NCBI RefSeq assembly: GCF_000018025.1
Contig: NC_009831.1
Span: forward strand, 1,240,001-1,304,000
Reading direction: 5' to 3'
From: Shewanella sediminis HAW-EB3
Lineage (GTDB): Bacteria > Pseudomonadota > Gammaproteobacteria > Enterobacterales > Shewanellaceae
DNA: 64,000 nucleotides
Every line of letters begins with the position of its first letter. Positions within the stretch are counted from its first letter, which is position 1. A program made the position numbers and the translations under genes. The notes below the pieces were generated by a model. The model made no database searches. It worked only from the letters and a program-made list of their open reading frames with translations, and had not been told where the DNA came from. Positions 35,068-44,577 of the stretch are shown here, piece by piece.

Positions 35068-36789
35068 TTAGCCTTTTATGACTGAGATTAGCTTAGTGAG
35101 CTGAATCCTTTCTTCTTTAGTATGGTTCTGTTTTAGACTCAACTCCTGATAACGTTGTTCAATATATTGATTGTTCAACCAAATCAGGGTCTTTCTAAAC
35201 TCTTGCTGCAAGTTTTCATCCGCCACTTGATGATCCCATTGGGTCAGTTTTTTCAGGGTGCTGAGCTGTTTGTCGCCCCTGAACTGTTCAAGTAGTTGTG
35301 CGCTGTGTTTCACTTTCACACGAGTTTCGTCTAACAAGAGGATCAGCAGTTCAATGCCGGCCATCTTTAGGTGTTTAAGCGCTGGTTGCTCTGGCAGTCC
35401 TTCACCAAGACTAGGATGTTGTACCAGCAATGCGATGGCTAATCGCAATGGGGTTCCACGTCCTTTTAACGCTTTCTTTTGAAGAGGCTTTACTTGTTCT
35501 TTTGAAGAAAAACCAAGTTTCCGCTTTAGCTCTTCAGCACTGTTCATACCCAATTTATAGGCTAAGCTTTCGAGCAATAAACTTTGTAGAACAGTATCTT
35601 GTATCTTCTCTGTCAGAGTAATGGCTTGCTTGGCCAACGTCCCTTTATCTGAGCCATATCGCTTGGCTAAGGTTTCAAAAAGAAACTCGGGTAGTTCCTG
35701 CGCATCATTAACCTGACTTTCGAATACTTCTTTGCCTACCTGACGAACCATAGTATCCGGGTCTTCACCTTCAGGTAGGAACATAAATTTGACTTGATTA
35801 CCTGGCTTAAGCAAGGGTAATGCCGTTTCAAGAGCACGCCACGCCGCTTCGACGCCCGCTTTATCTCCGTCATAACAACAGATCACTTCTTTAGCACTGC
35901 GTAGTAGTAGCTGAAATTGCTCTGCTGTGGTTGAGGTACCCAGCGAAGCAACCGCATAGTCGACGCCAAATTGTGCCAGTGCCACCACATCCATATAGCC
36001 TTCAACAATGAGTACTTGCTTGGGATCTCTATGGCGTTGTTTTAGCTCATAGAGTCCATATAGCTCATTGCCCTTATGAAATATGGGCGTTTCCGGAGAA
36101 TTCAAGTACTTTGGTGTGCCATCGCCTAAAACTCGGCCACCGAAACCGATAACCCGGCCTCTTCTGTCACGAATGGGGAACATAAGCCTGTCACGAAATC
36201 TATCGTAACGTTTGCCATTATCGTTCTCAATCACCATTCCGGCAGTAAGTAATTTGTCTTGTGCATCCTGATTTTGACGGTAACGGCTTAATAAACCATC
36301 CCATCCATCGGGAGCAAATCCAATATTGAAGTGTTCAACAACTTCATTGGATAGTCCGCGATGTGTTAGATATTCGAGGACCTTTTGTTTGTCATTATGT
36401 TGTCTTAACTGGTTCTGAAAATAGAGGCTTGCCTCTTCCATTAACTGATAGAGGTCGCGACTTAAACCTTCATCGCGTTTTGGACCAGTACCTTGCTCTC
36501 TTGGGACTTCAACGCCCAATTGGCCAGCGAGATCTTCAATCGCATCGATAAAATCGAGTCGGTCGTACTCCATGACAAAGTCGATGACATTTCCATGGGC
36601 ACCACAGCCGAAGCAATGATAAAACTGCTTATCTCGACTAACGGTAAAAGAGGGCGATTTTTCGCTGTGAAACGGACAACAGGCAGAATGATTCTTACCC
36701 GCCTTTTTCAGGGGTACTTTTGCGTCGATAAGATCGACAATATCGATTCGAGCTACTAGCTCATTGATAAAATCACGAGGTATCGCCAT
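35068..36789 (-). CDS. dnaG: DNA primase
   Basis: 573 residues starting MAIPRDFINELVARIDIVDLI. N-terminal zinc finger CPFHSEKSPSFTVSRDKQFYHCFGCG (C-H-C-C ligands, about residues 40-65); TOPRIM catalytic core with LIVEGYMDVVAL (about 264-275) and CYDGDKAGVEAAWRA; the C-terminal helicase-binding domain is less conserved but of normal length. It makes RNA primers for replication with DnaB. The frame continues to 36861, but residues before MAIPRDF are unlike primase. The zinc-finger sequence and the active-site acidic residues are intact. Confidence 0.96.
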   Translation of the reverse strand: MAIPRDFINELVARIDIVDLIDAKVPLKKAGKNHSACCPFHSEKSPSFTVSRDKQFYHCFGCGAHGNVIDFVMEYDRLDFIDAIEDLAGQLGVEVPREQGTGPKRDEGLSRDLYQLMEEASLYFQNQLRQHNDKQKVLEYLTHRGLSNEVVEHFNIGFAPDGWDGLLSRYRQNQDAQDKLLTAGMVIENDNGKRYDRFRDRLMFPIRDRRGRVIGFGGRVLGDGTPKYLNSPETPIFHKGNELYGLYELKQRHRDPKQVLIVEGYMDVVALAQFGVDYAVASLGTSTTAEQFQLLLRSAKEVICCYDGDKAGVEAAWRALETALPLLKPGNQVKFMFLPEGEDPDTMVRQVGKEVFESQVNDAQELPEFLFETLAKRYGSDKGTLAKQAITLTEKIQDTVLQSLLLESLAYKLGMNSAEELKRKLGFSSKEQVKPLQKKALKGRGTPLRLAIALLVQHPSLGEGLPEQPALKHLKMAGIELLILLLDETRVKVKHSAQLLEQFRGDKQLSTLKKLTQWDHQVADENLQQEFRKTLIWLNNQYIEQRYQELSLKQNHTKEERIQLTKLISVIKG

Positions 36790-36844
36790 TAGTTTGGTAA
36801 ATGCCGCCTTTCGCGAAGATAAAACAGAAACAATATAAACAAAC

Positions 36845-36866
36845 AAGCCGTGCAAGAGCACGGCTT
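36845..36866 (-). terminator. Intrinsic terminator between yqeY and dnaG
   Basis: AAGCCGTGC, loop AAGA, GCACGGCTT, followed on the minus strand by GTTTGTTT. It lies 21 bp past the yqeY stop, where it would attenuate read-through from rpsU-yqeY into dnaG-rpoD, as in the E. coli rpsU-dnaG gap. Confidence 0.8.
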
Positions 36867-36886
36867 ATTCACGCATCAAATTCTAA

Positions 36887-37330
36887 TTACTTAAGTTTAG
36901 CTCTGATCATAGCGCCAATTGCCGCCATATCAGCTCTTCCTAAGACCTTAGGTTTTAACGCTCCCATTACTTTACCCATATCCGCCATGGAGGATGCGCC
37001 CATTTCAACAATGCTTGCATCAACTAGCTCGACAATTTCCTCTTCGGAAAGAGGTTTAGGCAGGAAGTGTTCAATAACTTGAATCTCCGCTGCTTCAATT
37101 GCTGCTAGTTCATCACGTCCGGCTGCACTATATTGTGCAATCGAATCGCGACGCTGTTTAACCATTTTGGTTAAGACCGCTATAGCTTGGTCGTCAGTCA
37201 GAGTTTCGCGGGTATCCACTTCAATCTGCTTAACGGCGGCTAGTGCCATACGAATAGTCCCCAAGCGCACCTTTTCTTTGGCACGCATGGCTTCTTTCAT
37301 TTGGTCTTTTAGCTGATCAACTAGGCTCAT
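36887..37330 (-). CDS. yqeY: GatB/YqeY domain protein
   Basis: 147 residues matching YqeY: LVDQLKDQMKEAMRAKEKVRLGTIRM, then KQRRDSIAQYSAAGRDELAAIEAAE and the tail-like MGKVMGALKPKVLGRADMAA. The C-terminal domain is the tRNA-binding fold shared with GatB of the amidotransferase. In gammaproteobacteria without GatCAB its role is unproven. It lies six bases after rpsU on the same strand and is co-transcribed with it. Length is normal. Confidence 0.92.
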   Translation of the reverse strand: MSLVDQLKDQMKEAMRAKEKVRLGTIRMALAAVKQIEVDTRETLTDDQAIAVLTKMVKQRRDSIAQYSAAGRDELAAIEAAEIQVIEHFLPKPLSEEEIVELVDASIVEMGASSMADMGKVMGALKPKVLGRADMAAIGAMIRAKLK

Positions 37331-37336
37331 AAGAGA

Positions 37337-37552
37337 TTAGTATAAACGTACGCGACGCGCATTTTCGCGAGAAAGCTTCTTAGCAAGACGCTTAATTGCA
37401 GCGGCTTTAGCACGTTTACGTGCAGTAGTTGGCTTCTCGTAGAATTCACGAGCGCGAACATCAGCTAAGATACCGGCTTTTTCACAAGAGCGCTTAAAAC
37501 GACGTAGAGCTACGTCAAATGGTTCGTTATCGCGTACTTTAATTATTGGCAT
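37337..37552 (-). CDS. rpsU: 30S ribosomal protein S21
   Basis: 71 residues: [21 protein letters not shown], then SCEKAGI, a basic helix and the C-terminal [10 protein letters not shown], identical in plan to E. coli S21. It helps mRNA recognition at the 30S platform near the anti-Shine-Dalgarno. It is the first gene of the macromolecular-synthesis block and is divergent from tsaD, as in E. coli. Confidence 0.97.
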   Translation of the reverse strand: MPIIKVRDNEPFDVALRRFKRSCEKAGILADVRAREFYEKPTTARKRAKAAAIKRLAKKLSRENARRVRLY

Positions 37553-37625
37553 ACGCCATCACCCCTTAGGTGTAGTTGTTGGAGTCAATCACTTGACTCT
37601 AGTTTATTTAAAAATGGTGCGGAAT

Positions 37626-37653
37626 TCTATACCGAGTTAGACCACTTTGTAAA
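37626..37653 (-). promoter_or_regulatory. Likely sigma-70 promoter of rpsU
   Basis: On the minus strand TTTACA (37653-37648), 16 bases, then TATAGA (37631-37626), about 75 bp upstream of the rpsU start. Spacing and elements are good. Confidence 0.55.
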
Positions 37654-37941
37654 GCCAATATTTTGATCCAAATTAAGATCTTTCCGGCCTGCTTTTGATC
37701 TTATTTAAGCCTAGTCGAAGTTTCAAGGGGAATAAACCCTGATTTTATCGGCATTTGGTGGGTGTAACTTGGGTATGAACGCTGGTGAAATTATTGAGCC
37801 TAGCTCACTATAATATTGGTTTTTAACTAATTAAGCTGTCATTTTGGCTTTTTATCCTAAAAATGTGGCGGGATTATATTGGTATAAGCCTGTAACAGCA
37901 GGTAGAATTAGCGCCCTATTTTGACTGCGTGACGGGATATG
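37654..37941. promoter_or_regulatory. Divergent rpsU-tsaD intergenic region
   Basis: About 290 bp with no gene, AT-rich, which must hold the tsaD promoter. TATAAG at 37881-37886 could be its -10, but the -35 is not clear to me. Confidence 0.4.
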
Positions 37942-38955
37942 ATGCGGGTTTTAGGTATTGAAACATCTTGCGATGAAACTGGAGTTGCTGTCTATGATGA
38001 CGAGCAGGGCTTGTTGTCTCATACATTATATAGTCAGGTAAAGCTTCATGCCGATTACGGCGGAGTGGTCCCTGAACTGGCTTCCAGAGATCATGTAAGA
38101 AAGATAGTTCCATTGGTTAAGCAAGCGCTGGCCGATGCAAATTGTACCTTAGATGATATCGATGGTGTTGCTTATACCAAGGGGCCTGGATTGGTTGGTG
38201 CTCTACTCGTCGGGGCTTGCATGGGAAGAGCATTAGCTTACTCCTGGGGGAAACCAGCTGTCGGGGTGCATCATATGGAAGGGCACTTGTTAGCCCCAAT
38301 GCTTGAAGATGATGTGCCTGAGTTTCCTTTCTTAGCGCTGCTTGTTTCCGGTGGTCACTCGATGCTGGTTGGTGTAGAGGGAATAGGTCAATATGAAGTG
38401 CTTGGTGAGTCTGTCGATGACGCTGCCGGCGAAGCATTCGACAAAACTGCAAAATTGATGGGACTCGATTATCCGGGCGGGCCGCGTTTGTCAAAGCTCG
38501 CAGCAAAGGGAGAGACAGGCCATTATCGTTTCCCTCGTCCCATGACCGACAGACCCGGACTCGATTTCAGTTTCTCGGGGCTTAAGACATTTGCGGCTAA
38601 CACCATTGCCAAAGAACCCGATGATGAGCAGACGCGCGCTAACATTGCCCGTGCCTTTGAAGAGGCTGTCGTAGATACTCTCTCGATTAAGTGTCGTCGC
38701 GCTCTGAAACAGACGGGTTATAAGCGTTTGGTCGTTGCCGGAGGTGTGAGCGCCAATACCCGTTTACGTACGACCTTAGCCGAGACCATGCAAGCTCAGG
38801 GCGGCCAAGTCTACTATCCTCGCGGTGAGTTCTGTACCGATAACGGTGCCATGATTGCTTATGCAGGTTTACAAAGACTTAAGGCTGGTCATATAGAAGA
38901 CTTAGGCGTAAAAGGTGAACCTCGTTGGCCACTGGATACGCTTCCGGCGGTATAA
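37942..38955 (+). CDS. tsaD: tRNA N6-adenosine threonylcarbamoyltransferase
   Basis: 337 residues: [20 protein letters not shown], metal-binding [10 protein letters not shown] (about 111-120), [39 protein letters not shown] and a C-terminal [13 protein letters not shown]. All are Kae1/TsaD/YgjD hallmarks. It transfers threonylcarbamoyl to A37 of ANN-reading tRNAs with TsaB/TsaE. ATG at 37942 gives the standard N-terminus; the preceding ATG at 37939 gives one extra Met. Confidence 0.96.
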   Translation: MRVLGIETSCDETGVAVYDDEQGLLSHTLYSQVKLHADYGGVVPELASRDHVRKIVPLVKQALADANCTLDDIDGVAYTKGPGLVGALLVGACMGRALAYSWGKPAVGVHHMEGHLLAPMLEDDVPEFPFLALLVSGGHSMLVGVEGIGQYEVLGESVDDAAGEAFDKTAKLMGLDYPGGPRLSKLAAKGETGHYRFPRPMTDRPGLDFSFSGLKTFAANTIAKEPDDEQTRANIARAFEEAVVDTLSIKCRRALKQTGYKRLVVAGGVSANTRLRTTLAETMQAQGGQVYYPRGEFCTDNGAMIAYAGLQRLKAGHIEDLGVKGEPRWPLDTLPAV

Positions 38956-39099
38956 TCCTACGGGCTACGGGCTACGGGCTACGGGCTACGGACTAAAACT
39001 ACGATCTATAAGCTACGAGTTCATTGCTTGTAGCTTTCTTGTTTTATCTTTAGCTCGTGACTCGCCACTTTCTTGGCTTTATCTTTAGCTCGCAGCTCA
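38956..39099. repeat. Short direct repeats in a convergent gap
   Basis: CTACGGG is repeated four times at 7-bp spacing right after tsaD (38961-38988), then degenerates. Farther on, TTTATCTTTAGCTCG occurs twice (near 39044 and 39080), each followed by a CTCRC-type end. The gap separates convergent tsaD and plsY and has no open frame or clear terminator. Confidence 0.65.
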
Positions 39100-39702
39100 C
39101 TAACCTTTCTTCTTCCGCGACACCTTAGACTCTTCGCCTTTGAGCAACCTGTGTATGTTATCCCTGTGACGAATAACGATTAAGGTCGATAGCATGGCGA
39201 CAGGAATGGTAAATCTCTCGTCTAAAAACCAGGTATAGATGGGGGCGAGCATTGCCGTTGTGATAGCTGCAAGGGACGAGTAACGGCTGATGAGTACCAT
39301 GACTATCCAAGTTACCATCAAGGCCAGCGCAAGTTCATGGCCGATGGGGGCCATGGCACCGAATGCGGTTGCGACTCCTTTTCCGCCCTTAAACTTAAAG
39401 AAGATGGGGAAAATATGGCCTAAACAGGCAGCGATAGCGATAGCGCCGAGTGCGACCTGATCTATGCCTAACCTAAATGCGATGTAAGCGGGTAATGCCC
39501 CTTTGAGCATATCAAAAAAGAGCACCATGGCGGCTGAGCTTGCGCCACCTATTCGTAGAACATTCGTGGCGCCAGGATTGCCGGAGCCCGCTGTTCTTGG
39601 GTCGGGTAAGCCACGCAATCGACACACAAGCACAGCGCTGGAGATCGAACCGGCCAAATAGGCGGCTAAAATCATTCCCAGAGTGAGTGTTGTTATGGTC
39701 AA
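39100..39702 (-). CDS. plsY: Acyl-phosphate:glycerol-3-phosphate acyltransferase
   Basis: 200-residue integral membrane protein with three PlsY motifs: [14 protein letters not shown] (about 41-54), [12 protein letters not shown] (about 105-116) and a later [11 protein letters not shown] segment. Five spans. It acylates glycerol-3-phosphate from acyl-phosphate, the first step of phospholipid synthesis, paired with PlsX. The basic tail (KVSRKKKG) is cytosolic. Convergent with tsaD and divergent from folB. Confidence 0.94.
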   Translation of the reverse strand: MTITTLTLGMILAAYLAGSISSAVLVCRLRGLPDPRTAGSGNPGATNVLRIGGASSAAMVLFFDMLKGALPAYIAFRLGIDQVALGAIAIAACLGHIFPIFFKFKGGKGVATAFGAMAPIGHELALALMVTWIVMVLISRYSSLAAITTAMLAPIYTWFLDERFTIPVAMLSTLIVIRHRDNIHRLLKGEESKVSRKKKG

Positions 39703-40010
39703 ATTGGTTTCCTTACCCTTCTTAAGGTATCATCGCGCCACAATTATTTTTACCCGATATTTACCGTTTATTACTCGTGAGTAATTCAGGGGATATCCGG
39801 GCAGCAAAATCTCTCTATAACAGCTTATCCTACTTGGGTTTAAGCCTGTTAGAAAGAGAGAACGAACAATATCACTGATTAGATTCGGATTATAACCTCT
39901 TTATTCGATTTAGCTTATCTGACCTCAGTGATAAATGACCAATAATCTATGACTTCAATGAAATAAAAAATCAGAAACCGTCATAGACAGAATTCACATT
40001 CGGAGAAGTC
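39703..40010. promoter_or_regulatory. Divergent plsY-folB region
   Basis: 308 bp, AT-rich and gene-free. It should carry promoters for both genes. I see CGGAGAAGTC, the folB ribosome binding site, at its right end and nothing else definable. Confidence 0.4.
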
Positions 40011-40364
40011 ATGGACAGGGTTTTAATACGACAGTTAAAGATAGAAACTGTTATCGGAGTTTATGAGTGGGAAAAAAAGATCCATCAAAGCTTACTTATC
40101 GATCTCGATATGGCTTGGGATAATAAACCCGCTGCGGCGAGTGATGATTACCAGCATGCACTCTGCTATGAAACGGTTTCGAACCGACTCACAGCTTTAA
40201 TCACCGAAAAGCCGATTGAGTTGATTGAAACTGTAGCCGAAATGACCGCTAACTGTTTGATGACCGAGTTTAGTGTACCTTGGGTAAAAGTGACGGTAAT
40301 GAAGCCTGGGGCTGTACCTAGCGCCGCTGCGGTGGGTGTCGAAATTGAGCGGGGTCAATATTAA
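40011..40364 (+). CDS. folB: Dihydroneopterin aldolase
   Basis: 117 residues: LIRQLKIETVIGVYEWEKKIHQSLLIDLDM, then DDYQHALCYETVSNRLTALI and PIELIETVAEMTANCLM, and the C-terminal VKVTVMKPGAVPSAAAVGVEIERG. It cleaves 7,8-dihydroneopterin to 6-hydroxymethyl-dihydropterin and glycolaldehyde in folate synthesis. The catalytic lysine is in VTVMKPG. It directly abuts folK (stop and start adjacent), so the next pathway step is co-translated. Confidence 0.94.
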   Translation: MDRVLIRQLKIETVIGVYEWEKKIHQSLLIDLDMAWDNKPAAASDDYQHALCYETVSNRLTALITEKPIELIETVAEMTANCLMTEFSVPWVKVTVMKPGAVPSAAAVGVEIERGQY

Positions 40365-40862
40365 ATGTCCGCGCGAGTCTTTATCAGTTTAGGAAGTAAT
40401 ATTGAACCTCAGCGTTACCTTAAGGCTGCCTTAAGTGAGCTTAGCTATCATTTTGGGGCGCTCACACTCTCATCAGTTTATGACAGTGAAGCCGTCGGTT
40501 TCGATGGCAGTAACTTCTTGAATATGGTTGTCGCGGTCGATACCTGTTTGAGTATTTCTGAGGTCGTTACTCTGTTTAAACGAATAGAGCGGGATAATGG
40601 TCGTCTGGTTGGGGCCAAGAAGTTTGCACCCAGGACATTAGATCTCGATCTGCTTCTTTATGATGATGTTGTGACTCAGGAACCTGTCGAGCTTCCAAGA
40701 GCCGAAATCACCAAGAATGCATTTGTGCTCTGGCCCATGGCTGAGGTTGCCCCGGATCTGTTACATCCCCTGTTAGCGCGAAGCTATCAAGCTTTGTGGG
40801 ATGAATATGATAAAACGGAGCAAAAACTTTGGCCGGTTCCGTTTGCCTGGGCACCGTCTTAA
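40365..40862 (+). CDS. folK: 2-amino-4-hydroxy-6-hydroxymethyldihydropteridine diphosphokinase
   Basis: 165 residues. VFISLGSNIEPQRYLKAALSEL start, FLNMVVAVDT, the RTLDLDLLLYDD magnesium-binding motif (about 91-101) and a HPLLARSY end. It transfers pyrophosphate from ATP to the pterin made by FolB. It begins on the base after the folB stop. The C-terminal DEYDKTEQKLWPVPFAWAP tail is of normal length. Confidence 0.94.
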   Translation: MSARVFISLGSNIEPQRYLKAALSELSYHFGALTLSSVYDSEAVGFDGSNFLNMVVAVDTCLSISEVVTLFKRIERDNGRLVGAKKFAPRTLDLDLLLYDDVVTQEPVELPRAEITKNAFVLWPMAEVAPDLLHPLLARSYQALWDEYDKTEQKLWPVPFAWAPS

Positions 40863-40960
40863 GCATCTATTTTCTACTTCACCTCTGGTTTTCACTTTCA
40901 GAGGCTGTGTTATTTTCAGAATCGATTTTACGTTTCAGATAGTATTTTTAAAGGATAACT

Positions 40961-41761
40961 ATGGATACCTTTCAGGTCATCATCTTGGCCCTTATTCAGG
41001 GCTTGACCGAGTTTTTACCCATTTCCAGCTCTGCACACCTCATTTTACCGTCGCAACTTCTGGGCTGGGAAGATCAAGGTTTGTCATTCGATGTAGCGGT
41101 AAATACAGGCTCCCTGCTTGCCGTTGTGATGTATTTCAGGCATGAGCTGTGGTCTATGTTCAAAGCCTGGACTGACAGTATTATCACACGAAAGCAGACC
41201 GATGAGAGCAAACTTTCCTGGTGGATCATTTTAGCGACAATACCGGCCGTTATTGTCGGGTTTACCGCGAAAGACTTCATTGAAACTTACTTAAGAAATA
41301 CCGCTGTCATAGCGACAACGACAATAGTGTTCGGCTTGCTTCTCTGGTGGGCGGATAGGATGTTCAGGCCGGGGTTTACTGAATTTCAGGTCGGTTGGAA
41401 AAAGGCATTGGTGATAGGTGTCGCCCAAGCTATGGCGCTAATTCCGGGAACATCTCGTTCGGGGGCTACTATTACCGCCGCATTAATGCTGGGGCTCAGT
41501 CGTGAAGCTGCCGCCCGATTTTCATTTTTGATGTCTGTCCCGGTCAGTTTAGGTGCGGCTATATTGGTGACTAAAGATCTGATATCCAGTGGTCAGACGA
41601 TAGATTATCAGGCGCTGTCTCTGGGTATTATCGTGTCATTCGTGGCGGCCTATACTTGTATTCATCTGTTTTTGAAACTTATCAGCCGCATGGGGATGAC
41701 GCCTTTCGTCATCTATCGTTTGGCATTAGGCGCAATCCTGTGTGCATTTATGTTTGCCTAA
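40961..41761 (+). CDS. uppP: Undecaprenyl-diphosphatase
   Basis: 266 residues and polytopic: [34 protein letters not shown] (the conserved E/SSSAH motif, about 17-31) and [19 protein letters not shown] (about 159-178), both active-site loops of the BacA/UppP family. It recycles undecaprenyl phosphate for wall and surface polysaccharide synthesis. An AAAGGATAAC site precedes the ATG, and rlmA follows after 58 bp on the same strand. Confidence 0.95.
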   Translation: MDTFQVIILALIQGLTEFLPISSSAHLILPSQLLGWEDQGLSFDVAVNTGSLLAVVMYFRHELWSMFKAWTDSIITRKQTDESKLSWWIILATIPAVIVGFTAKDFIETYLRNTAVIATTTIVFGLLLWWADRMFRPGFTEFQVGWKKALVIGVAQAMALIPGTSRSGATITAALMLGLSREAAARFSFLMSVPVSLGAAILVTKDLISSGQTIDYQALSLGIIVSFVAAYTCIHLFLKLISRMGMTPFVIYRLALGAILCAFMFA

Positions 41762-41819
41762 GCTGACTATTTTACGAAGAGCCCAGTGCTTAGTGCTCAT
41801 CGTCATTGAAAGAGAAATT

Positions 41820-42716
41820 ATGAAAAGTATCTATTTATGCCCTGTGTGTGACCAACCTCTGTTAATTCACGAGGCATCTCAGGGATTGCATTGCTGTAAG
41901 AAACACCATTTTGATAAAAGTGAAAATGGATATTGGATTTTTAGTCAGGCCAAGAAACCGCAGATCGACTCCAGACAGATAATGCGTGCCAAGCGGTTCC
42001 TGCTCGAGTCGGGAATATTTCAGCCGATTGTAGACAAGGTTGAGGCGATGATCACCGCATCAGACCTGACCGAAGGAGAGGTTAGTTACCTCGACTACGA
42101 TTGTGGTGAAGGTTATTACCTGCGTGAGATTAAAGCTAAGCTTGCTCAGAGTGTCGAAGGCAAAAGTATTGCCAATAGACTGAATACCTATGGGATCACA
42201 GAAGCTGAGAATGCACTTTTCTCTGCCGCTAAGATTCAGTCTGAGGCGAAAGCCGAACTCAATGGCGATGACGATATAGTTGACTGCGATACAGAGTCGG
42301 ATACGACCTTTATCGTCAGTACCTTGAAGAAGCTGCCTCTTGCCAGTGAGAGTTTAGATCTCGTGACTCTGATTGATAAGCAGCTCAAAGGTAAAGAGTT
42401 GATTAGGGTATTAAAACCTGGCGGCCTCTTGATTCAGGTCTCTCCGGCTCCTCGTCATTTATGGCAGATAAAAGAATATATCTATCCTGATATGAAGGAG
42501 AAAGCGCTTAATACCCCACAATCGAGTGAACTGGAACTGCTGCAAACCGAGCGAGCCAGCTTTAAATTGGCTATCGATGGCAACCAGGCTCTAGCGCTAT
42601 TGGAGATGACGCCTTATGCGTGGCGAGCCAATGATAAGGTGCGCAAGCAGATAGCGGATAACAGATTCGAGGCCTTAGAGATCGACTTTGTTGTCACCCT
42701 GTCGAAGAAGAAATAA
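41820..42716 (+). CDS. rlmA: RlmA-type 23S rRNA (guanine-N1) methyltransferase
   Basis: 298 residues from the ATG at 41820. N-terminal zinc ribbon CPVCDQPLLIHEASQGLHCC...HHFDKSENGYW; then the RlmA linker (IMRAKRFLLESGIFQPI); then a SAM domain with DYDCGEGYY (about 91-99) where E. coli has DIGCGEGYY. The C-terminal HLWQIKEYIYPDMKEKAL and LALLEMTPYAWRAND are family blocks. It should methylate G745 of 23S rRNA. The domain is longer than E. coli's by about 30 residues (an acidic NGDDDIVDCDTESD insert), and the glycine-rich motif is altered, so activity deserves a check. Confidence 0.85.
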   Translation: MKSIYLCPVCDQPLLIHEASQGLHCCKKHHFDKSENGYWIFSQAKKPQIDSRQIMRAKRFLLESGIFQPIVDKVEAMITASDLTEGEVSYLDYDCGEGYYLREIKAKLAQSVEGKSIANRLNTYGITEAENALFSAAKIQSEAKAELNGDDDIVDCDTESDTTFIVSTLKKLPLASESLDLVTLIDKQLKGKELIRVLKPGGLLIQVSPAPRHLWQIKEYIYPDMKEKALNTPQSSELELLQTERASFKLAIDGNQALALLEMTPYAWRANDKVRKQIADNRFEALEIDFVVTLSKKK

Positions 42717-42833
42717 TGACAGTGGGCGTTTTCTCCTAGGCTTTAGCGAGCGCTCAGGTTAATCTTTAAGCTTGGGCAATGCTAAAGACTAGACAGATAA
42801 ATTATTTAAACAGAACAGGAAGTAGAAATACCG

Positions 42834-43835
42834 ATGATGCGAGTAATGATGTGGTTCATCTTAAGCTTAATTCCTGCCGTGACCCTGGCTAATGTGTATC
42901 CACTGCCAGAGAAGGGAAGCCGTCTTATCGGTGAAGTCCAGGAACATGTGGTAGCGCAGGGCGACTATTTTCAAACCATAGCGAAAGAATACAATATAGG
43001 TATTCTTGAGTTGATGGAGACGAACCCGGGTGTCGATCCGTTTCTTCCTACTGTGGGCTCAAAGCTTGTCATCCCAACTCAGATGTTGCTTCCCGATGTT
43101 CCCAGAAAAGGGATAGTGATTAACCTGCCAGAACTTCGCCTCTATTATTTTCCGACAAATGGTAAAGAGGTGCATGTTTTCCCTGTGGGGATTGGGCGTG
43201 TCGGTCGTGAAACCCCGGAGATGGTGACTAAGATTAAGTCGAGGATCCCTAACCCTAGCTGGACGCCACCGGCAAGTATACGTCGTGACCATCTCGCAGA
43301 GCGTGGCGAGGTGCTACCGCGCGTCGTGCCTGCCGGACCCGACAATCCATTAGGTAAATATGCTATGCAGCTTTCTCATGGAGACGGCAGTTACCTCATT
43401 CATGGTACCAATAAAGATTTTGGTGTCGGCATGCGTGTGAGCTCCGGTTGTGTCCGTTTGAACCCTGACGATATCGAATGGTTGTTCCATCAGGCTAAAT
43501 ACGGTGATTCGGTGAGAGTGATCAATGAAACCGTTAAGATCTCCTCTGAGCCTGATGGCAGTCAGATCATCGAGGTGCATTCCGCTCTGTCTAAATCTGA
43601 GTCAGATGTCGAGCGGGAGAAGGTCGTTTCAATGAAGGCCGGAGTAGTAAAATTTATCAGCCAGGAAGGGATTGATAGCTTTAAGGCTAATGATGCGCTA
43701 TTGACTCAAAACGGGTTGCCGGTGAATATCCGCACAATGGATGATTCAGACAGTATCACACTATCCTCGGGCATTGAGTCTGCGGCAAGTTCTGAATCTG
43801 TAACAAATGAGAGTGAGCCCTCAGCCAGCTTATAG
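42834..43835 (+). CDS. L,D-transpeptidase (ErfK/YbiS-type, LysM + YkuD)
   Basis: 333 residues. Signal peptide about 1-19 (ILSLIPAVTLANVYPLP), a LysM motif (VVAQGDYFQTIAKEYNIGILELMETNPG, about 38-66), then a YkuD domain with the catalytic cysteine in SSGCVRLNPDDIEWLF (about 205). HGTNKDFGVGMRVSSGC is the family signature. Such enzymes attach Lpp to peptidoglycan or form 3-3 cross-links. A serine-rich C-terminal tail of about 60 residues (SITLSSGIESAASSES) is unusual. It is convergent with the lpp-like gene. Confidence 0.9.
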   Translation: MMRVMMWFILSLIPAVTLANVYPLPEKGSRLIGEVQEHVVAQGDYFQTIAKEYNIGILELMETNPGVDPFLPTVGSKLVIPTQMLLPDVPRKGIVINLPELRLYYFPTNGKEVHVFPVGIGRVGRETPEMVTKIKSRIPNPSWTPPASIRRDHLAERGEVLPRVVPAGPDNPLGKYAMQLSHGDGSYLIHGTNKDFGVGMRVSSGCVRLNPDDIEWLFHQAKYGDSVRVINETVKISSEPDGSQIIEVHSALSKSESDVEREKVVSMKAGVVKFISQEGIDSFKANDALLTQNGLPVNIRTMDDSDSITLSSGIESAASSESVTNESEPSASL

Positions 43836-43892
43836 TCTTCGGCCAGCCTATAGCCTTTTACCGATAGGTGTTAGCAAAGCTTACGTGAAGAG

Positions 43893-43917
43893 AGCGTCCC
43901 TGGTGGGCGCTTTTTTT
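43893..43917 (+). terminator. Terminator of the L,D-transpeptidase gene
   Basis: AGCGTCCC, loop TGGT, GGGCGCT and then T7. A strong intrinsic terminator 58 bp past the stop codon. Confidence 0.85.
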
Positions 43918-44064
43918 ATTGGGGTGAATTTGGCCGAATACGTGAGAACGTCGATCAGTAAGCGATAAGTTTTAAGTGCTAAGAGATGCTTGATAGTTCT
44001 TGATTAGGTTTGAGGTGCAGTGTTGGAAGTTAGAATTAAGGGAGTGATTAAAGGGGGGAGGAGA

Positions 44065-44092
44065 TATCGGCAACACTAATGCATTGCCGATA
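44065..44092 (-). terminator. Stem-loop downstream of the Lpp-like gene
   Basis: TATCGGCAA and TTGCCGATA form a perfect nine-pair stem, ending nine bases past the lpp stop on the minus strand. The following bases are CTCCTCCCCCC rather than a T-run, so it may be a 3' stabiliser as much as a terminator. Confidence 0.55.
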
Positions 44093-44100
44093 CAGACAAA

Positions 44101-44367
44101 TTACTTCTTGTAAGAAGAGGCAACGTTGTCAAGACGATCATTTGCGCGCTTAGCTTCTGCTTGTGCGTCCATAGCAGCTGCTTTTGCATCTTTAACGTCT
44201 GCAGAAAGAGCACCTTGCTCTGACTTCAGAGAGCTAACTTCAGATGATAGTTGGTCAACTTTGTTGCCAAGGTTAGCTACGCTTTCTTCAAGAGCAGTAG
44301 TGTTTGCACAGCCACCTAGAAGGGCAGTCATTGCTACACCAGCAATCATGAGTACTTTTTTGTTCAT
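44101..44367 (-). CDS. lpp: Lpp-like outer-membrane lipoprotein
   Basis: 88 residues. Signal peptide with lipobox LLGGC (lipidated cysteine about residue 20), then an uninterrupted coiled coil (LEESVANLGNKVDQLSSEVSSLKSE) and the terminal SSYKK. The last lysine is like that of Braun lipoprotein, which L,D-transpeptidases join to meso-diaminopimelate. Slightly longer than E. coli Lpp (78). The neighbouring L,D-transpeptidase strengthens the assignment. GGGATTTCCC precedes the ATG. Abundant protein with biased codons is likely. Confidence 0.88.
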   Translation of the reverse strand: MNKKVLMIAGVAMTALLGGCANTTALEESVANLGNKVDQLSSEVSSLKSEQGALSADVKDAKAAAMDAQAEAKRANDRLDNVASSYKK

Positions 44368-44577
44368 TGGGAAATCCCTTTATATTAGGTTGGATTGAAA
44401 TGGAGCAGGCGTAAAACACGACTGCAACTTGTTAATTATGTCATAGCTATTTTATTTTGCTATGAATTTTCACCCTTAGGCCTGAATACATTAACGAATA
44501 TCGGCTTAAATGCAAGTTGAACGAACGTTTTTTAAACATTAGTCCGAAGTTTTATGCAAATAAGCCCGAGATTGTAT

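Noticed and set aside
38956..39099. rRNA or small RNA in the tsaD-plsY gap
   Set aside because: Only short CTACGGG-type direct repeats; no stable fold or promoter-terminator pair.
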